A stretch of DNA of 63,697 bases from Thauera sp. UBA6194 (lineage in GTDB: Bacteria; Pseudomonadota; Gammaproteobacteria; Burkholderiales; Rhodocyclaceae). Below the pieces are notes generated by a model. It did no database searches and was not told the DNA's origin. It saw only the letters and a program-made list of their open reading frames with translations. Made by a program: the position numbers and the translations under genes. Below, one piece after another: positions 42,195 to 50,775 of the stretch (position 1 is its first letter; every line of letters starts with the position of its first letter). The stretch spans positions 1 to 63,697 of the forward strand of contig DITC01000057.1 of NCBI GenBank assembly GCA_002422685.1. Direction: 5' to 3'.

Positions 42195-42222
42195 GGCCCG
42201 CCCCCGAGCTGCGGGGCGGGCC
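42195..42222. terminator. Strong hairpin between convergent argB and hsp20
   Basis: A 10-bp perfect G+C stem (GGCCCGCCCC / GGGGCGGGCC) with an 8-base loop. It lies between two convergent genes and lacks a U tract on either strand, so it may act as a bidirectional pause or processing site rather than a classic terminator. Confidence 0.5.
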
Positions 42223-42251
42223 TGAGTGGGCCGCGGGGCGACGTCAGCGCC

Positions 42252-42689
42252 TCACTCGATGGTCAGACGCTTGGCTTGGGCCTCGGCCTTCTTGGGCAGG
42301 GCAAGCTCGAGCACGCCATCGTTGAATTTCGCGCTCGCCCGGGCTTCGTCGATCTCCTGGCCGAGCTGGAAGCTGCGCGAGACCTTGCCGAAGTAACGCT
42401 CGGTGCGCAGCACCTTCTCGCCGTCCTTCACTTCCTTTTCCTGCTTGCGCTCGGCGGTGATCGAGACGACCGGGCCGTCGATGTGCACGTGAATGTCTTC
42501 TTTCTTCATGCCGGGCAGCTCGGCGTGCACCTCGTAGCCCTCGGCGTTTTCCTTCACGTCCACCCGCATCTGCGGGGCCTCGGCGACGCCCGTGCTCTGG
42601 GAGGGGGCGCCGAAATCGACCGGACGCACGAAAAAGCCACGGAAAAAGTCGTCCAGCGGGTCGGTGCGACGAACGGGATTGTTGCTCAT
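42252..42689 (-). CDS. Small heat shock protein (Hsp20)
   Basis: A 145-residue ATP-independent chaperone. The alpha-crystallin domain covers about 40-145: MRVDVKENAEGYEVHAELPG, then SFQLGQEIDEARASAKFNDG and VLELALPKK. The C-terminus ends KRLTIE, a form of the I-x-I/V anchor. AAGGAGA precedes the ATG. The upstream region has a sigma-32-type promoter. Confidence 0.93.
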   Translation of the reverse strand: MSNNPVRRTDPLDDFFRGFFVRPVDFGAPSQSTGVAEAPQMRVDVKENAEGYEVHAELPGMKKEDIHVHIDGPVVSITAERKQEKEVKDGEKVLRTERYFGKVSRSFQLGQEIDEARASAKFNDGVLELALPKKAEAQAKRLTIE

Positions 42690-42739
42690 GTGCAGTTCTC
42701 CTTTGCTTGAACGCTGGCCGGCCGCGCCGGCTTCACGTC

Positions 42740-42769
42740 AAATATAGGTCCCGTTCCTTCGTTTTCAAG
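42740..42769 (-). promoter_or_regulatory. Sigma-32-type heat shock promoter of hsp20
   Basis: On the minus strand CTTGAAA is followed after 14 bases by CCTATATTT, close to the sigma-32 pattern CTTGAAA-N11-16-CCCCATNT. The same bases also read as TTGAAA-N16-TATATT, an acceptable sigma-70 promoter, so dual recognition is possible. It lies about 50 bases before the hsp20 ATG. Confidence 0.7.
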
Positions 42770-42824
42770 TCATGTCCCGGGCTGCTTGTTCACTCGCTGC
42801 CGGGCTGTGCGATGGGAGGCATGA

Positions 42825-43049
42825 ATGAGCAAGTCGAACACGGTCTGTCCGCGCTGTGGTGAGGCCTTCGTGTGCGCCATGCAGAGCGGCGAGGCGGCAT
42901 GCTGGTGCGCGGCCTACCCTGCGGCCTTCGAGGTGCCCAAGGCGGGAGAGGGCGGCGCCTGCTACTGCCCGCGCTGCCTGGCGGAGCTCATCGAGGCGCG
43001 GCGGGCGCAGATGGCGGGAATGCACTGCCGTCCCCTGCGTCCGCGCTGA
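42825..43049 (+). CDS. Cysteine-rich CWC family protein
   Basis: A 74-residue protein with CPRCGEAFVC, then the signature ACWC, and a C-terminal CYCPRC, giving two likely zinc-binding pairs. This matches the small CWC family of unknown function. GGGAGG lies 6 bases upstream of the ATG. Its 3' end overlaps the 3' end of the barstar-like gene on the other strand by 62 bases. Confidence 0.8.
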   Translation: MSKSNTVCPRCGEAFVCAMQSGEAACWCAAYPAAFEVPKAGEGGACYCPRCLAELIEARRAQMAGMHCRPLRPR

Positions 43050-43422
43050 GATCGCTGACGGCGAGGGCAAAGCGCACGCCCTCGGCCGCCCAGAATTCGC
43101 CTGCTTCGGCGAGGATTTCGAGCAAGGTGTCCAGCGTCTCGGGCGCCGCCGCGCGCAGTGCGGCCGCGTTCGTGATCGCGATTCGGTACTCGTGCGCCGG
43201 CAACCACGACAGGTCGGTGATGCAGTCCGCGAGCGCGTCCCAGTTGTGGCCGAACCAGTCCGGGAACTGCAGCGCCGCCGCGAAGCGTGCGAGCAGCGTG
43301 GCCTTGTCGGTGCAATGTTCGAGGTCGACCCGGATGTCGAGGACCCCGCCCGGGTTTTGCGCGCAGGGCGGTTCGGCTGCGGCGCCGGGGCGGGGGGAGT
43401 GAGGAGGGCTTGAGTCGCTCAT
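42988..43422 (-). CDS. Barstar-like RNase inhibitor
   Basis: A 144-residue protein. The central part (LDIRVDLEHCTDKATLLARF, then FPDWFGHNWDALADCITDL) matches barstar, which binds and blocks barnase; the Asp residues in WDALADCITD correspond to the contact helix. N- and C-terminal extensions are Pro/Ser/Ala-rich. It follows the RNase gene by 30 bases on the same strand, the expected toxin-antidote pair. Its 3' end overlaps the CWC gene. Confidence 0.85.
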   Translation of the reverse strand: MSDSSPPHSPRPGAAAEPPCAQNPGGVLDIRVDLEHCTDKATLLARFAAALQFPDWFGHNWDALADCITDLSWLPAHEYRIAITNAAALRAAAPETLDTLLEILAEAGEFWAAEGVRFALAVSDLSADAGDGSAFPPSAPAAPR

Positions 43423-43452
43423 GCGGGCTGGACACTCATGGGTTCGGTTCGC

Positions 43453-43827
43453 TTACGGCAGGGGCTCGATCTGGCGGAAGCTGCGGTAGTGGTCTGCCGT
43501 GTAGTAGAACACCCGGGGCGGGTTTCCGCCGCTGACGATGCGCCGAGCCCCGCGGTCACGCGCGCCCGGGGTGGGGACGGTGTATTCGCGGTAATAGCCG
43601 CGCGGCTTGCTCGGCAGCAGGCGCTCCCGGTTCTGGAAGGTGCTGCCGTCCTTGCGGTAGGGGAAAGGGCCGCCCTGCTGGATGAGGGCGAGGGTCTCGA
43701 TGGCCTCGGGCGGCAGGCCGGCGTGTGTGGGCTGCTGCGACTGCGGCGCGCTCGGCGGCGAGCAGGCGACGAGTGCGCCGAGCAGGGCGAGGATCGGCAG
43801 CAGGCGGGAGAACACGGTGTGCAGCAT
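43453..43827 (-). CDS. Barnase-like secreted or lipid-anchored guanyl RNase
   Basis: A 124-residue protein of the ribonuclease N1/T1 group. After a signal sequence with LVACS (a possible lipobox) it has PFPYRKDGSTFQNRE, YYREYTV (catalytic Glu), RIVSG (Arg) and DHYRSF (His), in the order of barnase. The export signal with a cytoplasmic inhibitor next to it is the usual arrangement. It starts four bases after the stop of the TPR/receiver gene and is probably co-transcribed with it. Confidence 0.87.
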   Translation of the reverse strand: MLHTVFSRLLPILALLGALVACSPPSAPQSQQPTHAGLPPEAIETLALIQQGGPFPYRKDGSTFQNRERLLPSKPRGYYREYTVPTPGARDRGARRIVSGGNPPRVFYYTADHYRSFRQIEPLP

Positions 43828-43831
43828 GGGT

Positions 43832-45478
43832 TCAGGCCTTGCGGGGGCGTGCAGGGGCGCGATCGGGGCGGATGCCGTAGCGCTTCATCAGCGCGTGCAT
43901 GAACTCGGTGATCGCGGTCAGCCGCGGGTTGGCCGGCGAGAGTCGGTGGGCGCGGGTGATCAGCGCGCGGGCCTGGGTGGCGAAGGCTTCGTTCCAGCCG
44001 CGATTTTCGATGTGGCGCAGCAGGGCGAGCGCGGCATTGAACAGCACGTGCGGGTTGCCGGGCATTTTGCGTGCGGCATTCATCATCTCGCTCACGGCGC
44101 CATCGAAATCGCCCGCGTGCGCCTTTTCGGCGCCGGTGCTGACGAGCGACTTCACCTCGGCCTGGACCTGCGCCTCGATCTCGCGCGACAGGTGCTCGAG
44201 GCCGCGCGCCTGCAGCGCGGCTCGGGTGCTCGCGAGCGTGCGATCGTCGCCAGCGGTGCGCATCAGGTCGGCAAGCAGCGCGTTGCCCTGGGGGGCGAGC
44301 TGCTGGTCGTAGCAGGTCTTGAGCAGCTCCTGGCGCAGGCCGACGGAGAGCTCGCGCAGGCGGGCCGGATTGCGTAGCGCCCCCACCATTGCGCTGCGCG
44401 CCTGCTCGCGCTCCTGCAGGTGGGCGTGGATGAGCGCGTTTCCGATCGCCGCGCACAGCTCGCCCTTGGGCTGGCGCGACGACGTGCGCTCGAGATCGTC
44501 GAGGGTGGTGCGTGCCGCATCGAGCTTGTGCTGCGCGAGCTGGGCCTGCAGCAAGCGGACGTGGTCTTCGGGGTCGCGGAACTCGGAGTATTTGCTGAGC
44601 TCGACCACGTCGGCCAGCTTGCGCTCGGCCGCTTCCGGGTTGCCCGACTGCAAGGACAGCGCGCCGAGGTGGCGCAGGCGCGCGATGCGGTAGGGCGATA
44701 TGTCGACTGCGCGCTCGAGCGCGGCGCAGGCCTCCGCGCTGCGCCCGGTCTCTTCGTACAGGTGGGCCAGCAGTTCGTAGGCCTCGATGAAGCGATCCTG
44801 GCGGTCGATGACTTCGGTGAGGATGTGCTCGGCCTCGACCCAGGACTTCTTCAGCACCAGCATGCGCGCGAGGCCGAGCGAGGCCCAGGGGATCGGGTGC
44901 GCGGCGAGGATCTCGCGGTACAGGGTCTCGGCTTCGGCGACCTGTCCGATGCTGGCGTGCAGTTCGGCCTGCAGGCGCATGAAGTCGATCAGGTGATGTG
45001 GATGCTCGTCGCGGCCGAGGCGGCAGTATTCGATCGCGCCGACCGGATCGCCGATCTTCATCAGTTGCCAGGCGGGCAGGAAGGCATCGCGCTTTTCGAG
45101 GGCGCGCAGCAGGCGCACGCGCAGGGTCTCCGCGGTGAGCGGCTTGAGGATGTAGTCGTCGGGGGCGAGCTCGCAGGCGCCGGTCACGCGCTCGAAGTTG
45201 CGCTCGGCGGTGATCATGACGAACAGCGTCTCGCGCGGGATGATCTCGTGCTGACGCAGGTCTTCCAGCAGGAGCTGGCCGTTCTGGCCTTCGCCCAGGT
45301 TGTATTCGCACAGCACGAGGTCGAACGGCTGCTCGCGCAGGCGCCGGATGGCCATGGTGGCCGACACGGCGAACTGGGGCGATTCGACGCCGATCGAGCC
45401 GAGCATGGTGCGAAGCTGCGCACGCATGCTTGTCTGGCTCTCGATGACGAGCACATCGATGGTGTGGGGAAGCAGCAT
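43832..45478 (-). CDS. TPR protein with degenerate receiver domain
   Basis: 548 residues: a receiver domain at about 5-125 and then TPR-type helical repeats to the end (for example AEAETLYREILAAHP, then ACAALERAVDISP). The phospho-acceptor position has Glu (E58 in LVLCEYNLG, usually CDYNLG), and the acidic pair near the N-terminus is VIES instead of V-D-D. The Thr (MITAE) and Lys (ILKPLT) are kept. It may therefore act as a permanently active or phosphorylation-independent receiver. The ATG at 45478 is chosen; a GTG 21 bases upstream is possible. It precedes the RNase/barstar pair. Confidence 0.82.
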   Translation of the reverse strand: MLLPHTIDVLVIESQTSMRAQLRTMLGSIGVESPQFAVSATMAIRRLREQPFDLVLCEYNLGEGQNGQLLLEDLRQHEIIPRETLFVMITAERNFERVTGACELAPDDYILKPLTAETLRVRLLRALEKRDAFLPAWQLMKIGDPVGAIEYCRLGRDEHPHHLIDFMRLQAELHASIGQVAEAETLYREILAAHPIPWASLGLARMLVLKKSWVEAEHILTEVIDRQDRFIEAYELLAHLYEETGRSAEACAALERAVDISPYRIARLRHLGALSLQSGNPEAAERKLADVVELSKYSEFRDPEDHVRLLQAQLAQHKLDAARTTLDDLERTSSRQPKGELCAAIGNALIHAHLQEREQARSAMVGALRNPARLRELSVGLRQELLKTCYDQQLAPQGNALLADLMRTAGDDRTLASTRAALQARGLEHLSREIEAQVQAEVKSLVSTGAEKAHAGDFDGAVSEMMNAARKMPGNPHVLFNAALALLRHIENRGWNEAFATQARALITRAHRLSPANPRLTAITEFMHALMKRYGIRPDRAPARPRKA

Positions 45479-45549
45479 GAGCGTGATCACCGTGCGCACG
45501 TTAGGGACGTGCCATGCCCGAAGATTACGGCACGCGGCGAAAAGCCTGA

Positions 45550-45594
45550 AGCCCCCGGGGCGAAGAAATGGCGGTCTTCGCTACGGGGGCTTTG
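45550..45594 (-). terminator. Long hairpin after aspS
   Basis: AAGCCCCCGGGGCGAAGA pairs with TCTTCGCTACGGGGGCTT over about 16 bp with one mismatch region and an 8-base loop. On the minus strand a T-containing stretch (GGCTTTTC) follows. A second small hairpin (GCGCCCA / TGGGCGC, 45602-45618) sits just before it. It probably ends the fmdB-DUF502-aspS transcript. Confidence 0.6.
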
Positions 45595-45628
45595 GGGGTG
45601 AGCGCCCATGGTGGGCGCTGCCGCGCGC

Positions 45629-47428
45629 TCAGCCGCGCTCGACCTCGACCTCGGTCTGCACCTTCTGGCGCAGGCGAATGTGCAGCTCGCGCAGCTGCTT
45701 CTCGTCGACACCGCTGGGCGCGTCGGTGAGCAGGCACTGGGCGCGCTGGGTCTTGGGGAAGGCGATCACGTCGCGGATGGATTCGGCGCCGGTCATCATG
45801 GTGACGATGCGGTCGAGGCCGAAGGCCAGCCCACCGTGCGGCGGCGCGCCGTACTTGAGCGCGTCGAGCAGGAAGCCGAACTTGGCCTGCTGCTCCTCCG
45901 GGCCGATGTTGAGCGCCTCGAACACGCGCGCCTGCACGTCGGCGCGGTGAATACGTACCGAGCCGCCGCCGATCTCCCAGCCATTGAGCGCGAGGTCGTA
46001 GGCCTTGGCCAGGCACTCGCCCGGGTTGGACTCGAGCAGGTCGATGTGCTCGTCCTTCGGGCTGGTGAAGGGGTGGTGGCAGGCGGTCCAGCGCTTGTCG
46101 TCCTCGTCGTACTCGAACATCGGGAAGTCGACGACCCACAGCGGACGCCAGGCCTCGCCGGTCACGTAGCCTTTCTCGTGGCCGAGCTTGATGCGCAGCG
46201 CGCCCATGGCGTCGTTGACCACCTTGGTCTTGTCGGCGCCGAAGAAGATCAGGTCGCCCGACTGCGCGCCGGTGCGCTCGAGGATGGTGCGCAGTGCGGT
46301 CTCGTGCAGGTTCTTGACGATCGGCGACTGCAGGCCCTGCTCGTTGGGCTGGGTGACGTCGTTGACCTTGATGTAGGCGAGGCCCCGGGCGCCGTAGATG
46401 CCGACGAACTTGGTGTATTCGTCGATCTCGCCGCGGGTCAGGGCGTTGCCGCCGGGCACGCGCATCGCCGCGACGCGCCCGCCCGTGGTGGCGGGGCCGC
46501 TGAAGACCTTGAAGGCGACGTCCTGCACCGCATCGGTGACGTCGGTGAGTTCCAGTGTCACGCGCAGGTCGGGCTTGTCCGAGCCGTAGCGGCGCATCGC
46601 CTCGGCGTAGCTCATGCGCGGGAAGGGTGCGGGCAGCTCGACGTCCATCGCTTCCTTGAACACGAAGCGGATCATCTCTTCGACCAGCGCGGTGATCTCG
46701 TGCTCGTTCATGAACGAGGTCTCGAGGTCGACCTGGGTGAATTCGGGCTGGCGGTCGGCGCGCAGGTCCTCGTCGCGGAAGCACTTGACGATCTGGTAGT
46801 AGCGGTCGTAGCCGGCCACCATCAGCAGCTGCTTGAAGAGCTGCGGCGACTGCGGCAGGGCGAAGAACTGGCCCGGGTGCACGCGCGAGGGCACCAGGTA
46901 GTCGCGTGCGCCTTCGGGGGTGCTCTTGGTGAGCATCGGCGTCTCGACGTCGATGAAGCCCGCGCCGTCGAGGAAGCGGCGGAAGGCCATCGTGGTCTTG
47001 TAGCGCAGCATCAGGTTCTTCTGCATCTGCGGGCGCCGCAGGTCGATGACGCGGTTGGTCAGGCGCACCGTCTCGGAGAGGTTCTCCTCGTCGAGCTGGA
47101 AGGGCGGCGTGGCGGCGGCGTTGAGCACCTCGATGTCGTGGCAGAGGATCTCGATCTCGCCCGAGACGAGGTTGGCGTTCTCGGTGCCGGCCGGGCGGCG
47201 GCGCACCTTGCCGCTCATCTTGAGCACGAACTCGTTGCGCACCGACTCGGCGGTCTTGAACATCTCGGCGCGGTCGGGATCGCACACCACCTGCACCAGG
47301 CCCTCGCGGTCGCGCAGGTCGATGAAGATGACGCCGCCGTGGTCGCGGCGGCGATGCACCCAGCCGCAGATGGTGACGATCTGGTCGAGGTCGGCAGCGG
47401 TGACTTTTCCGCAGTAGTGAGTTCGCAT
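45629..47428 (-). CDS. aspS: Aspartyl-tRNA synthetase
   Basis: Class II synthetase of 599 residues, the usual bacterial length. It has an N-terminal anticodon-binding OB domain (ICGWVHRRRDHGGVIFIDLR), then class II motifs: TPEGARDYLVPSR, the motif 2 loop CFRDEDLRADRQPEFTQ, a GAD insertion at about 290-410 (IFFGADKTKVVNDAMGALR), and motif 3 GLAFGLDRIV. It lies 87 bases downstream of the DUF502 gene, a gene order common in betaproteobacteria. Confidence 0.97.
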   Translation of the reverse strand: MRTHYCGKVTAADLDQIVTICGWVHRRRDHGGVIFIDLRDREGLVQVVCDPDRAEMFKTAESVRNEFVLKMSGKVRRRPAGTENANLVSGEIEILCHDIEVLNAAATPPFQLDEENLSETVRLTNRVIDLRRPQMQKNLMLRYKTTMAFRRFLDGAGFIDVETPMLTKSTPEGARDYLVPSRVHPGQFFALPQSPQLFKQLLMVAGYDRYYQIVKCFRDEDLRADRQPEFTQVDLETSFMNEHEITALVEEMIRFVFKEAMDVELPAPFPRMSYAEAMRRYGSDKPDLRVTLELTDVTDAVQDVAFKVFSGPATTGGRVAAMRVPGGNALTRGEIDEYTKFVGIYGARGLAYIKVNDVTQPNEQGLQSPIVKNLHETALRTILERTGAQSGDLIFFGADKTKVVNDAMGALRIKLGHEKGYVTGEAWRPLWVVDFPMFEYDEDDKRWTACHHPFTSPKDEHIDLLESNPGECLAKAYDLALNGWEIGGGSVRIHRADVQARVFEALNIGPEEQQAKFGFLLDALKYGAPPHGGLAFGLDRIVTMMTGAESIRDVIAFPKTQRAQCLLTDAPSGVDEKQLRELHIRLRQKVQTEVEVERG

Positions 47429-47515
47429 GTCGGGTTCCGGATATTCGCCGCCAGCCCCAGGGCCGGTGGCTTCACAAGTTGCAGGTTCGATTCGAGTTCG
47501 TGTTCGTGAGTGTCG

Positions 47516-48142
47516 TCATTTTTCGAGCAGGGCGGGGAGGGGCTCCGCCTTGCGCGTCGGGGGCGCGACCACCCCCATGGAGATGATGTACTTGAGGGCT
47601 TCGTCCACGCTCATGTCGAGCTCGATGACGTCGCTGCGCGCCATCATCAGGAAGAAGCCCGAGGTCGGGTTCGGTGTCGTCGGCACATACACGCTGACAT
47701 AGTCGCCGTGCAGGTGCCTGGCCGCGTCGCCGCCCGGCTTGCCGGTGAGGAACGCGATCGTCCACGATCCATGGCGGGGGTACTGCACCAGCAGCGCCTT
47801 GCGAAAAGCCTGGCCGCTGCTGGAAAAGAGCGTGTCGGAGACCTGCTTGACGCTGTAGTAGATCGACTTGACCACCGGGATGCGCGAGAGCAGGGCCTCC
47901 CAGAGCTGCACGATCTTCTGGCCGAGCACGTTGGCCGCGATCAGGCCGGTGACGAACACGATGAACAGGCTCGCCGCCACGCCCGTGCCCGGAATGTCGA
48001 AGCCGATGAACTTGCGCGGATGGTAATGCTCCGGCAGCCACAGCAGGATCGCGTCGAGCGAGCTCACGATCCAGGCGAGCACCATGAAGGTGATCGTCAG
48101 CGGGATCCAGATCAGCAGGCCGGTGATGAAGTACTTTTTCAA
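47516..48142 (-). CDS. DUF502 family membrane protein
   Basis: A 208-residue inner-membrane protein with two N-terminal helices (about 5-30 and 55-78) and a soluble C-terminal part (SRIPVVKSIYYSVKQVSDTL, then YVPTTPNPTSGFFLMM), as in the DUF502 family. The start codon appears to be TTG (48142) with AGGA eight bases upstream; no in-frame ATG gives the expected N-terminus KKYFITGLLIWIPL. It lies between fmdB and aspS. Confidence 0.85.
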   Translation of the reverse strand: MKKYFITGLLIWIPLTITFMVLAWIVSSLDAILLWLPEHYHPRKFIGFDIPGTGVAASLFIVFVTGLIAANVLGQKIVQLWEALLSRIPVVKSIYYSVKQVSDTLFSSSGQAFRKALLVQYPRHGSWTIAFLTGKPGGDAARHLHGDYVSVYVPTTPNPTSGFFLMMARSDVIELDMSVDEALKYIISMGVVAPPTRKAEPLPALLEK

Positions 48143-48197
48143 GTGAGGGTCCTGGTGCCGCGCACGAGTGCCGGGCGTGAAGGCGTGTTCACGCCGC

Positions 48198-48217
48198 GGG
48201 CCGGCTGCAGCCGGCCC
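48198..48217. repeat. Perfect 20-bp palindrome
   Basis: GGGCCGGCTGCAGCCGGCCC in the gap between fmdB and the DUF502 gene, just after a second inverted pair GGCGTGA / TCACGCC (48174-48195). Both could fold in the RNA and modulate readthrough from fmdB. No U tract follows. Confidence 0.6.
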
Positions 48218-48241
48218 GGTCGTGGCGAGCGGAGCGTGTGG

Positions 48242-48502
48242 TCAGTGACAGGCGCAGCCTCCGCCGCCACATCCACCACCGCCGCCGGCGCTGCTCTCGC
48301 TGGAAGCGGGTGCGCTGCTGCCGCCCTTGAAGTCGGTGGCGTACCAGCCCGAGCCCTTGAGCTGGAAGCCGGCAGCGGACAGGAGTTTGGCGTAGCCGCT
48401 GCTGCCGCAGGCGGGGCAGGCCGTGAGCGGCGCGTCGCTCATTTTTTGCAGGTGTTCCTTTTGGAAACCACAGCTCGGGCAACGATATTCGTAGATGGGC
48501 AT
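48242..48502 (-). CDS. FmdB family zinc ribbon protein
   Basis: An 86-residue protein. The N-terminal zinc ribbon has MPIYEYRCPSCG and CPACGS, as in FmdB regulators. The C-terminus is a Gly/Cys-rich tail (GGGGGCGGGGCACH) that could bind metal. GGGAG lies 7 bases before the ATG; a longer frame from 48529 is unlikely. It is the first gene of the fmdB-DUF502-aspS group. The role is not well known. Confidence 0.85.
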   Translation of the reverse strand: MPIYEYRCPSCGFQKEHLQKMSDAPLTACPACGSSGYAKLLSAAGFQLKGSGWYATDFKGGSSAPASSESSAGGGGGCGGGGCACH

Positions 48503-48552
48503 GAGAGGCTCCCGAAAACAAGTGCGCAAGTCTAACGCAATGCAGCATAAGG

Positions 48553-48583
48553 AAAAAGCGCGCCGAAATCGTTCCGGCGCGCT
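48553..48583 (-). terminator. Terminator of the pilBCD genes
   Basis: A perfect 9-bp stem (AGCGCGCCG / CGGCGCGCT) with a 9-base loop, followed by T5 on the minus strand. It lies about 90 bases after the pilD stop and just upstream of fmdB, separating the two transcripts. Confidence 0.87.
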
Positions 48584-48675
48584 CGGCAGATGAGGGCTTC
48601 ATCCAGGGGCTTCAAGCCCGCGCCCGGGGCGTCTTGCACAGGGTGTTGCAGGTGCGCGGGGCGGGGTGTCGGGGC

Positions 48676-49527
48676 TCAGAGCAGGCCGATGTAGGTTTCG
48701 GTGAGCGCCTGGCCCCAGAACAGCGCGATCACGCCGGCTGCGGCCAGGTAAGGGCCGAAGGGGATGGGCACGTTGCGCCCATGGCGCGCGAACACGATGA
48801 GCGCGATGCCGACCACCGCGCCGACCAGCGAGGACAGCAGGATGGTCAGCGGCAGCACCTGCCAGCCCAGCCAGGCGCCGATCGCGCCGAGCAGCTTGAA
48901 GTCGCCATAGCCCATGCCCTCCTTGCCGGTGGCGAGCTTGAACAGCCAGAACACCGACCACAGCGCGAGATAGCCCGCCATCGCGCCGACGACCGCGCTC
49001 GGCAGCGCGGCGTAGGTGCCCGCGAGGTTGAAGGCCAGCCCCAGCCACAGCAGCGGCAGCGTGATGTCGTCGGGCAGGAGTTGCGTGTCGAGGTCGATGA
49101 AGGCCAGCGCCACCATCGCCCAGATGAAGAGCAGGGCGCCCGCCGCCTGCAGGCCGTAGCCGAAGTGCCAGCCGGCATAGGCCGAGAGCGCGGCGGTGAG
49201 CAGCTCGATGATCGGGTAGCGCTTGCTGATGCCGGCGCCGCAGTGGCTGCAGCGTCCGCGCAGCAGCAGGTAGCTGATCACCGGGATGTTCTCGAGCGCG
49301 GTGATCTGGTGGCCACAGTGCGGGCAGCGCGAGCGCGGCGTGGCGAGGTTGAAGCGCTCTCCGCCCGGAGCTTCCTCGCCGCGCAGCTCGGCGGCCTGCG
49401 CCTGCCAGTCGCGCTCCATCATCGCCGGCAGGCGGTGGATCACCACGTTGAGGAAGCTGCCGACGAAGAGGCCGAGCAAACCGGCGAGGGCGGCGAAGGC
49501 CGCCGGGTCCTGGAGCATCGCCTGCAT
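48676..49527 (-). CDS. pilD: Prepilin peptidase / N-methyltransferase
   Basis: Cleaves and methylates type IV prepilins, 283 residues. GSFLNVVIHRLP, then two Cys pairs (CPHCGH and CSHCGA) of the methyltransferase loop, and the aspartic protease residues in IDLDTQLLPD and GMGYGDFKLL. About eight membrane helices. It follows pilC by three bases. Confidence 0.94.
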   Translation of the reverse strand: MQAMLQDPAAFAALAGLLGLFVGSFLNVVIHRLPAMMERDWQAQAAELRGEEAPGGERFNLATPRSRCPHCGHQITALENIPVISYLLLRGRCSHCGAGISKRYPIIELLTAALSAYAGWHFGYGLQAAGALLFIWAMVALAFIDLDTQLLPDDITLPLLWLGLAFNLAGTYAALPSAVVGAMAGYLALWSVFWLFKLATGKEGMGYGDFKLLGAIGAWLGWQVLPLTILLSSLVGAVVGIALIVFARHGRNVPIPFGPYLAAAGVIALFWGQALTETYIGLL

Positions 49528-49530
49528 GCG

Positions 49531-50760
49531 TCAGACGACCGCGCCGAGCTTGAAGATGGGCAGGTACATGGCCACCACCAGGCCGCCGATGACGGTGCCG
49601 AGGAAGACCATGATCAGCGGCTCGAGCAGCTGCGACAGGCCGGCGACGGCGTCGTCGACCTCCTGCTCGAAGAAGTCGGCGACCTTGCTCAACATGGAGT
49701 CGAGCTGGCCGGACTCCTCGCCGATCGACACCATCTGCACCACCATGGTGGGGAACACCTCGGTGTTCTGCATTGCCAACGTCAGGCTGGTGCCGGTACT
49801 GACCTCGCTCTGGATCTCCTTGGTCGCGACCTGGTATACATAGTTGCCCGCCGCGCCGCCCACCGAGTCGAGCGCCTCGACCAGCGGCACGCCGGCGGCG
49901 AACATCGTCGACAGCGTGCGCGTCCAGCGCGCGACGGTGGCCTTGCGGATGATCGGGCCGATCACCGGAAAGCGCAGCAAGGTTCGGTCGAGCGCGATCT
50001 GCATGGCGGTCGAGCGCTTGTAGAGCCAGGCGATGACGATGATCGTGCCTATGATCGAGCCGAACACCAGATACCAGTAATCGACGAAGAAGTCCGACAT
50101 CGTGATCACCATCATCGTCGGCGCGGGCAGGTCGGCGCCGAAGCTGGAGAACACGCTCTTGAACTCGGGAATCACGAACAGCATCATCACCGACACGACC
50201 AGGCCGGCGACCACGATCACCGCGGTGGGGTAGAACAGCGCCGACTTGATCTTGCTCTTGATGGCGAGGATCTTTTCCTTGTAGGTGGCGATGCGGTCGA
50301 GCAGGCTGTCGAGGATGCCGGCCTGCTCGCCGGCGGCGACCAGGTTGCAGAACAGCTTGTCGAAGTGCTGCGGATGCTTGGCGAAGGCCTGCGACAGGTT
50401 CGAGCCGGTCTCGACGTCGGAGCGGATCTGGTCGAGCAGGCGCGACAGCGCCGGGTTGCCTGCGCCCTTGAGGGCGATGTCGAAGGCCTGCAGCAGGGGC
50501 ACGCCCGACTTCATCATGGTGGCGAGCTGACGGGTGAAGAGCGCGATGTCCTTGTCGCTGATGCGGCCGCCGCGCGACATCTTGTGCTTCTTGACCTTGC
50601 TCACCTGGACGCCCTGGCGGCGCAGCATGGCATGCACGACCGCCTCGCCGCTGGCGCGCGTCTCTCCGCGCACGAGCTTGCCGGTCTTGTCCCTGCCTTC
50701 CCAGTTGTACAGCGCTTCGTTGGGACCGGTGTTGCGCACCGCCCGGCTTGCCGTTGCCAT
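49531..50760 (-). CDS. pilC: Type IV pilus assembly platform protein PilC
   Basis: Inner-membrane platform protein of 409 residues with two GspF domains (about 75-200 and 275-400) and membrane helices near 180-200, 225-250 and 375-400. Motifs such as ALFTRQLATMMKSGVPLLQA and MVSIGEESGQLDSMLSKVAD match the family. It lies between pilB and pilD, the usual order. Confidence 0.94.
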   Translation of the reverse strand: MATASRAVRNTGPNEALYNWEGRDKTGKLVRGETRASGEAVVHAMLRRQGVQVSKVKKHKMSRGGRISDKDIALFTRQLATMMKSGVPLLQAFDIALKGAGNPALSRLLDQIRSDVETGSNLSQAFAKHPQHFDKLFCNLVAAGEQAGILDSLLDRIATYKEKILAIKSKIKSALFYPTAVIVVAGLVVSVMMLFVIPEFKSVFSSFGADLPAPTMMVITMSDFFVDYWYLVFGSIIGTIIVIAWLYKRSTAMQIALDRTLLRFPVIGPIIRKATVARWTRTLSTMFAAGVPLVEALDSVGGAAGNYVYQVATKEIQSEVSTGTSLTLAMQNTEVFPTMVVQMVSIGEESGQLDSMLSKVADFFEQEVDDAVAGLSQLLEPLIMVFLGTVIGGLVVAMYLPIFKLGAVV

Positions 50761-50775
50761 GAATCGAACGTCCTT

